From assembly GCA_964247085.1 (NCBI GenBank), contig CAXTSX010000008.1:31068-95067 (forward strand): a stretch of 64,000 bases of DNA, read 5' to 3'. Shown in pieces: positions 63,346-64,000 of the stretch (position 1 is its first letter; the number at the start of each line of letters is the position of its first letter). The notes under the pieces are model-generated. The model was not told the DNA's origin and did not search any database. It saw only the letters and a list, made by a program, of their open reading frames with translations. A program made the position numbers and the translations under genes. The stretch is from JAAFHZ01 sp964247085. GTDB lineage: Bacteria; Cyanobacteriota; Cyanobacteriia; Cyanobacteriales; Chamaesiphonaceae.

Positions 63346-63426
63346 ATATGGGGGAACTTAAAATAAATTCTCTTGAATCTGGTATCTTAACTTTTTTTAG
63401 ACAGGGTTGCACTAAATCATCCCATC

Positions 63427-63461
63427 AAAAAAGCAGGGCTGCATGGCACCCCTACTTTTTT
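63427..63461 (-). terminator. Rho-independent terminator of the apc genes
   Basis: On the minus strand AAGTAGGGG then GCCCTGCTT form a stem with one G-U, closing with TTTTTT. It lies 20 bases after the apcC stop codon. Confidence 0.8.
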
Positions 63462-63481
63462 GCAATATCTGATTCTTTTGA

Positions 63482-63685
63482 TTAGAGCAGTCCGGTGTTG
63501 GCACCAGGCTTACCAGTAGCTAACTCTACCTTCACGATTTTGCCACCCATCTTCATGATGCGCTGCTGCTCGCGAAACCAGTTGTCGTAAGGTACTAACT
63601 TCGTGAAGTAAGTATTCTGTAATTCCCGTTGGGTGCGAGTCCGGCTGAGGCTAGGCACACAAGCAGTGACTTTAAACATCCGCAT
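63482..63685 (-). CDS. apcC: Phycobilisome core linker LC7.8 (ApcC)
   Basis: 67 residues. MRMFKVTACVPSLSRTRTQR, ELQNTYFTKLVPYDNWFREQ, QRIMKMGGKIVKVELATGKP, matching ApcC at nearly all positions. It caps the allophycocyanin trimers in the phycobilisome core and modulates the chromophore energy. It is 223 bases from the end of apcB, likely in the apcABC operon, with differential 3' processing. Confidence 0.96.
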   Translation of the reverse strand: MRMFKVTACVPSLSRTRTQRELQNTYFTKLVPYDNWFREQQRIMKMGGKIVKVELATGKPGANTGLL

Positions 63686-63908
63686 GATGACATTTCTCCC
63701 AAAAACTTGTTTTTCTTATGACTAAGCTTAGATTTTTACATTATTTGGCAATGGTTGATCACCAAATTCAGTATTTATAAATATTTAAAAGTCCGGAAAG
63801 CTAGTACCTACAGTAGCTCATTAAAACTGAATCTATTCAGATTAGCTTGTGCAGAGCTAGTATCTATACCAACTTTCCAGACCCTAAATCATCGTTTCTC
63901 GATCGAAA

Positions 63909-64000
63909 CTAGCTCAAACCAGAACAAGTGTAGTCGAAATAAACACCCATTTCTTTACCAGCATCAGCACCTACTAAACTAGCAGTTACTTCTTTCATGG
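63909..64000 (-). CDS. apcB: Allophycocyanin beta subunit, C-terminal end (rest outside window)
   Basis: The last 29 codons, MKEVTASLVGADAGKEMGVY then FDYTCSGLS, end at TAG 63911-63909. This is the ApcB C-terminus. The chromophore Cys and most of the protein lie beyond base 64000. Confidence 0.95.
   Translation of the reverse strand, partial: MKEVTASLVGADAGKEMGVYFDYTCSGLS

Overview
The window is chromosomal DNA from a cyanobacterium. The evidence is photosystem I genes (psaM, psaF, psaJ, psaL), allophycocyanin genes (apcC and the 3' end of apcB), two CpcS/CpeS-type bilin lyases, the split RNA polymerase rpoB-rpoC1-rpoC2 with rpsT and tatD upstream, and many cyanobacteria-restricted families (DUF3086, DUF3119, Rre1/Ycf29-type regulator). 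The CGATCG core of the cyanobacterial HIP1 repeat is scattered through most genes. No species is claimed.

Layout. 1-2.98 kb: 3' end of gyrA, a small membrane protein, psaM, and TerC overlapping a thioredoxin-like ferredoxin. 3.1-6.6 kb: response regulator, radC, and an EF-G paralogue. 6.9-8.2 kb: psaF-psaJ-psaL on the minus strand, then tsaD. 9.5-16.5 kb: a surface-polysaccharide block (two GT4, two GT2, one GT61, one methyltransferase-like protein). Its part from about 12.0 to 16.5 kb is clearly AT-richer than its surroundings. 16.6-29.5 kb: a frameshifted Uma2-family gene, a HerA-like ATPase, two separate phycobilin-lyase loci (one with a solute-binding lipoprotein, one with a NblB-like HEAT protein), a CobT-like gene, a tRNA with a CAU anticodon, cysK, a J-domain protein, a GAF-histidine kinase and a short ferredoxin. 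29.6-40.1 kb: rpsT-tatD-rpoB-rpoC1-rpoC2 on the minus strand, ending in a bidirectional terminator. 40.3-52 kb: topA, a membrane-tailed subtilase operon, serS, murA and small conserved proteins. 52.3-57 kb: lysA-DUF3119-DUF3086-plsY and a tandem pair of exported paralogues. 57.1-64 kb: an ArsA-HSP20 ATPase, decayed mobile and defence genes (DUF2887 nuclease, GmrSD-like enzyme) with an orphan BrnA-like antitoxin, an AT-rich LptF/G-like permease beside a folded ~108-nt inverted-repeat element, obg, and apcC/apcB.

The most interesting points are the psaF-psaJ-psaL arrangement with a proline-rich PsaL loop (suggesting non-trimeric PSI), a perfect 22-bp palindrome upstream of psaF, the subtilase/small protein/lumenal pentapeptide operon, the NblB-like/CpcS/histidine-kinase locus, the EF-G paralogue lacking the switch-II histidine, and the three-way-junction element near 60.8 kb. 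No CRISPR array, intact transposase or prophage was seen.
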